This document shows positions 5,252 to 7,211 of a stretch of DNA of 7,211 bases, piece after piece (the first letter of the stretch is position 1; each line of letters begins with the position of its first letter). A model generated the notes under the pieces. That model was not told where the DNA came from, made no database searches, and saw nothing but the letters and a program-made list of their open reading frames with translations. The DNA is from Lachnospiraceae bacterium (GTDB taxonomy: Bacteria > Bacillota_A > Clostridia > Lachnospirales > Lachnospiraceae). Location: positions 1 through 7,211 of the forward strand of contig JAILCT010000136.1 of assembly GCA_024690425.1 (NCBI GenBank), given 5' to 3'. Position numbers and translations under genes: made by a program.

Positions 5252-7048
5252 TTGAGACTTGAGAAACTGAGGAATGTGATGAAGAAACGGGGGCTTGAAT
5301 GTGCCCTCGTCTTTACTTGTGATGAGCACGGGAGTGAGTATATCGACGGATACTATAAGTTCAGGGAGTATCTGTCCGGTTTCGACGGTTCTGCGGGAAC
5401 CCTTCTTGTGACAAAGGATGAAGCAGGTCTGTGGACTGACGGAAGATACTTTATACAGGCGCAGGCTCAGCTTGAGGGAACGGGCATAGACCTTCACAGG
5501 ATGGGGGAGACGGGTGTTAAGGACATCTACGAGTATATCAGGGACCTTGCAGGGGCATACGGAAAGGGCTACAGGATCGGTGTTGACCTTAAGCTGATAC
5601 CCAAGACTTCATATGACAGGCTTATTAAAATAAGTAAAAACACCGGATGTATCATAGAAGATACGGATCTTGCGAAGGATGTCTGGACTGACAGGCCCGG
5701 GCTCACACATGAGCCTGTTTATGTACTTCCACAGGAAGCGGCCGGGAGGTCAGTGGCTGACAAGCTTGCCGGACTACGGGCAAAGCTTGACAGGTTAGGG
5801 GCGGATTCAGTGATAATATCCAATCTCTCGGATGTCATGTGGACATTCAACGTACGCGGAAATGATATTCTGTATAACCCTGTTGCCATAAGCTACGGGT
5901 TTGTTGACATGGATAGGGCCTGCATCTATTTATATCCTGAGAGCACGACCGATGACCTTAAGGCTGTACTTAAAGATAGTGATGTTTCGGTAAGGGCATA
6001 TGATGACTTTGAAGAGGACATGGAACACCTTGAGGGGAAGAAGATATTATGCGATCCGGCGACCCTTAATGCACATATATACAGTGTGATCAGGAGTAAT
6101 GAGATCATCAACAGGCCATCCTGGGAATACATTGAGAAGCACCTGAAGAACAGGACCGAATGTGATCTTGCCGCGAAATGGCATATAGAGGACGGCCTTG
6201 CGGTAACAAGGTTTATCTACAGGATAAAACAGGAAGTTCTTAAAAGCCATGATGTAGGAAAACCTTTAAACGAGTATGAAGCCGCAATGATGATAGATGG
6301 CCTCAGATCGGAGATACCGGGGAACAGGGGACTTTCCTTTGATACGATAGCCGCATATGGGACTAACGGGGCAATAGTACACTATTCACCGGCTGAGGAG
6401 GGAAGCGCAAGGCTTGAACCGGAAGGCTTTCTTCTTGTTGATTCGGGCGGGCAGTACGACGGGGCTACAACAGATGTGACGAGAACTATAGCGCTGGGGC
6501 CGCTAACGTATGAGATGAAGAGGGACTATACCCTGGTGCTCAAGGGTATGCTCGATCTTGCCGATGCGGTGTTTCTTGATGGAACAAGGGGTGAGAACCT
6601 TGATATACTGGCAAGGCGTCCCATGTGGGAGCACTATACCGACTACAGGCATGGAACGGGACATGGTGTGGGTGCGCAGCTGTCGGTCCATGAAGGGCCT
6701 CAGGCCTTCCGGTTTAAGATAAACAGGGATTCAGACCAGCCAAAGCTCATGCCGGGCATGATAACAAGCGATGAACCCGGCCTGTATCTTGAGGGCAGGT
6801 ACGGCATCAGGATAGAAAACCTTCTTCTGTGTATCGGTAAGGAGGCTAATGTGTGGGGGACATTCTATGGGTTTGAGACCCTCACGAGCGTGCCCTACGA
6901 GAAGGATGCCATCCTTGCGGATATGCTGACAGACAGGCAGAAGGAGATACTTAACGAATATAACAGAAGGGTTTATGAACTCTATAAGGACAGGCTTGAC
7001 AAGGAAGAGAGGGACTGGCTGTATACAGTCACATTACCGTTCGTGTGA
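5252..7048 (+). CDS. pepP: Xaa-Pro aminopeptidase (M24B, long form)
   Basis: Cytosolic metallo-aminopeptidase that removes an N-terminal residue preceding proline, using a two-metal (usually Mn2+) centre. The 598-residue product is the long, three-domain form also seen in eukaryotic XPNPEP1: a creatinase-like N-domain (about 1-135), a second non-catalytic domain (about 165-305), the pita-bread M24 catalytic domain (about 310-535) and a C-terminal extension with the ending WLYTVTLPFV. All five metal ligands are visible: Asp397 and Asp408 in VDSGGQYDGATTDVTRT, His471 in HGTGHGVG, Glu508 in DEPGLYLEG and Glu522 in GIRIEN. His467 and His480 (VHEGP) are the usual catalytic histidines. Translation starts at TTG, supported by AAGGAGA 8 bases upstream. 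It likely shares a transcript with the GH25 gene 3 bases before it. No terminator is evident after its TGA. Confidence 0.93.
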   Translation: MRLEKLRNVMKKRGLECALVFTCDEHGSEYIDGYYKFREYLSGFDGSAGTLLVTKDEAGLWTDGRYFIQAQAQLEGTGIDLHRMGETGVKDIYEYIRDLAGAYGKGYRIGVDLKLIPKTSYDRLIKISKNTGCIIEDTDLAKDVWTDRPGLTHEPVYVLPQEAAGRSVADKLAGLRAKLDRLGADSVIISNLSDVMWTFNVRGNDILYNPVAISYGFVDMDRACIYLYPESTTDDLKAVLKDSDVSVRAYDDFEEDMEHLEGKKILCDPATLNAHIYSVIRSNEIINRPSWEYIEKHLKNRTECDLAAKWHIEDGLAVTRFIYRIKQEVLKSHDVGKPLNEYEAAMMIDGLRSEIPGNRGLSFDTIAAYGTNGAIVHYSPAEEGSARLEPEGFLLVDSGGQYDGATTDVTRTIALGPLTYEMKRDYTLVLKGMLDLADAVFLDGTRGENLDILARRPMWEHYTDYRHGTGHGVGAQLSVHEGPQAFRFKINRDSDQPKLMPGMITSDEPGLYLEGRYGIRIENLLLCIGKEANVWGTFYGFETLTSVPYEKDAILADMLTDRQKEILNEYNRRVYELYKDRLDKEERDWLYTVTLPFV

Positions 7049-7070
7049 CTGAGATAAGGACTGAGATAAG
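7047..7070 (+). repeat. tandem 12-base direct repeat at pepP stop
   Basis: GACTGAGATAAG occurs twice, head to tail (7047-7058 and 7059-7070), without mismatch. The first copy overlaps the last two bases of the pepP TGA. Each copy places a TAA in the pepP frame, giving backup stops. It is probably a small slippage duplication. Confidence 0.85.
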
Positions 7071-7084
7071 GAAGTAAATTTGAG

Positions 7085-7113
7085 TTGTCAAAGGCTAATT
7101 CTCGTGATAGAAT
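7085..7113 (+). promoter_or_regulatory. sigma70-type promoter for the downstream pckA-like gene
   Basis: TTGTCA (7085-7090) and TAGAAT (7108-7113) are spaced by 17 bases. Each matches its consensus at 5 of 6 positions, and TGA directly before the -10 gives an extended -10 (TGN). Transcription would begin near 7120, leaving a leader of about 60 bases. It is the best-looking promoter in the window. Confidence 0.75.
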
Positions 7114-7125
7114 ATTAGTCGGTCA

Positions 7126-7146
7126 GTTCATAGTAATCTATTGAAC
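7126..7146 (+). other. small imperfect hairpin in the leader of the pckA-like gene
   Basis: GTTCATAG (7126-7133) can pair with CTATTGAAC (7138-7146) around a TAAT loop, with one bulged A. It would lie at about +6 to +26 of the predicted transcript and ends about 18 bases before the ribosome binding region. It is AT-rich and weak. It could be an operator, an mRNA-stabilising stem or chance. It has no T-run and is not a terminator. Confidence 0.35.
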
Positions 7147-7179
7147 ATATATTGTTTTATGAAAGGAAGAGGTAGAATT

Positions 7180-7211
7180 ATGGCAAATGTTGATTTAACC
7201 AAGTATGGTAT
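7180..7211 (+). CDS. pckA: probable ATP-dependent phosphoenolpyruvate carboxykinase, first ten codons
   Basis: Only the N-terminus MANVDLTKYG and part of the next codon are inside the window. It resembles the beginning of ATP-type PEP carboxykinases from Lachnospiraceae, which often start with a few polar residues followed by DLTKYGI. That enzyme interconverts oxaloacetate and PEP and forms or uses ATP. The ATG is supported by an AGGAAGAGG-rich stretch (7164-7172) ending 7 bases upstream, and by its own promoter. The identification is from memory of a short N-terminus, so the gene is certain but the name is only probable. Confidence 0.55.
   Translation, partial: MANVDLTKYG

Noticed and set aside
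7049..7179. riboswitch or small RNA in the 131-base gap before the last gene
   Set aside because: Only a promoter, a tandem repeat and one weak stem are visible. No known riboswitch core or terminator/antiterminator pair was recognised.
1..7211. mobile element, CRISPR array, tRNA or phage signature
   Set aside because: No inverted-repeat-bounded transposase, spaced repeats, cloverleaf sequence or phage genes were seen. The GH25 enzyme lacks phage neighbours.

Overview
The window looks like chromosomal DNA of an anaerobic Gram-positive bacterium of the Clostridia, most likely a Lachnospiraceae-type organism. The reasons are the clostridial rnf gene order (D-G-E-A-B visible), strong AGGAGG-like ribosome binding sites, frequent AGG (Arg) and ATA (Ile) codons, a lipoprotein-type ApbE, a membrane-anchored GH25 lysozyme, and a last gene whose first residues match ATP-type PEP carboxykinases of that family. 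The genus cannot be fixed from the sequence.

Positions 1-2959 (+ strand) hold the 3' part of an Rnf operon: the end of rnfD, then complete rnfG, rnfE, rnfA and rnfB. The genes overlap or lie within about 20 bases of each other, so they are probably co-transcribed from a promoter left of the window, where rnfC and the rest of rnfD should be. Rnf is a membrane complex that moves electrons from reduced ferredoxin to NAD+ and pumps Na+ or H+. The ion cannot be read from this sequence.

Positions 2964-3986 (- strand) encode an ApbE-type FAD:protein FMN transferase with a lipoprotein signal. It is convergent with rnfB, with only 4 bases between the two stop codons. It is the expected enzyme for attaching FMN to the SGAT threonine of RnfG (Thr177) and to RnfD, so the neighbourhood carries both the complex and its maturation enzyme. 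A hairpin followed by a T-run, inside the antisense 3' end of apbE, is a candidate rnf terminator.

Positions 4028-7048 (+ strand) are a two-gene unit divergent from apbE: a membrane-anchored GH25 muramidase with a long acidic linker, and 3 bases later a long-form Xaa-Pro aminopeptidase (M24B) starting at TTG. The 41-base divergent gap contains a 12-base perfect palindrome in which candidate -10 boxes for both directions overlap.

Positions 7049-7211 contain a tandem 12-base repeat, a good sigma70-type promoter, a small hairpin and the first ten codons of a probable pckA (ATP-dependent PEP carboxykinase). No tRNA, rRNA, CRISPR, phage or insertion sequence was seen. Most of the window is conserved energy-metabolism and housekeeping DNA. 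I found no clearly new system. The less ordinary details are the cysteine-rich tail of RnfE, the layout of the apbE/GH25 divergent promoter, and the sense/antisense overlap at the rnfB-apbE junction.
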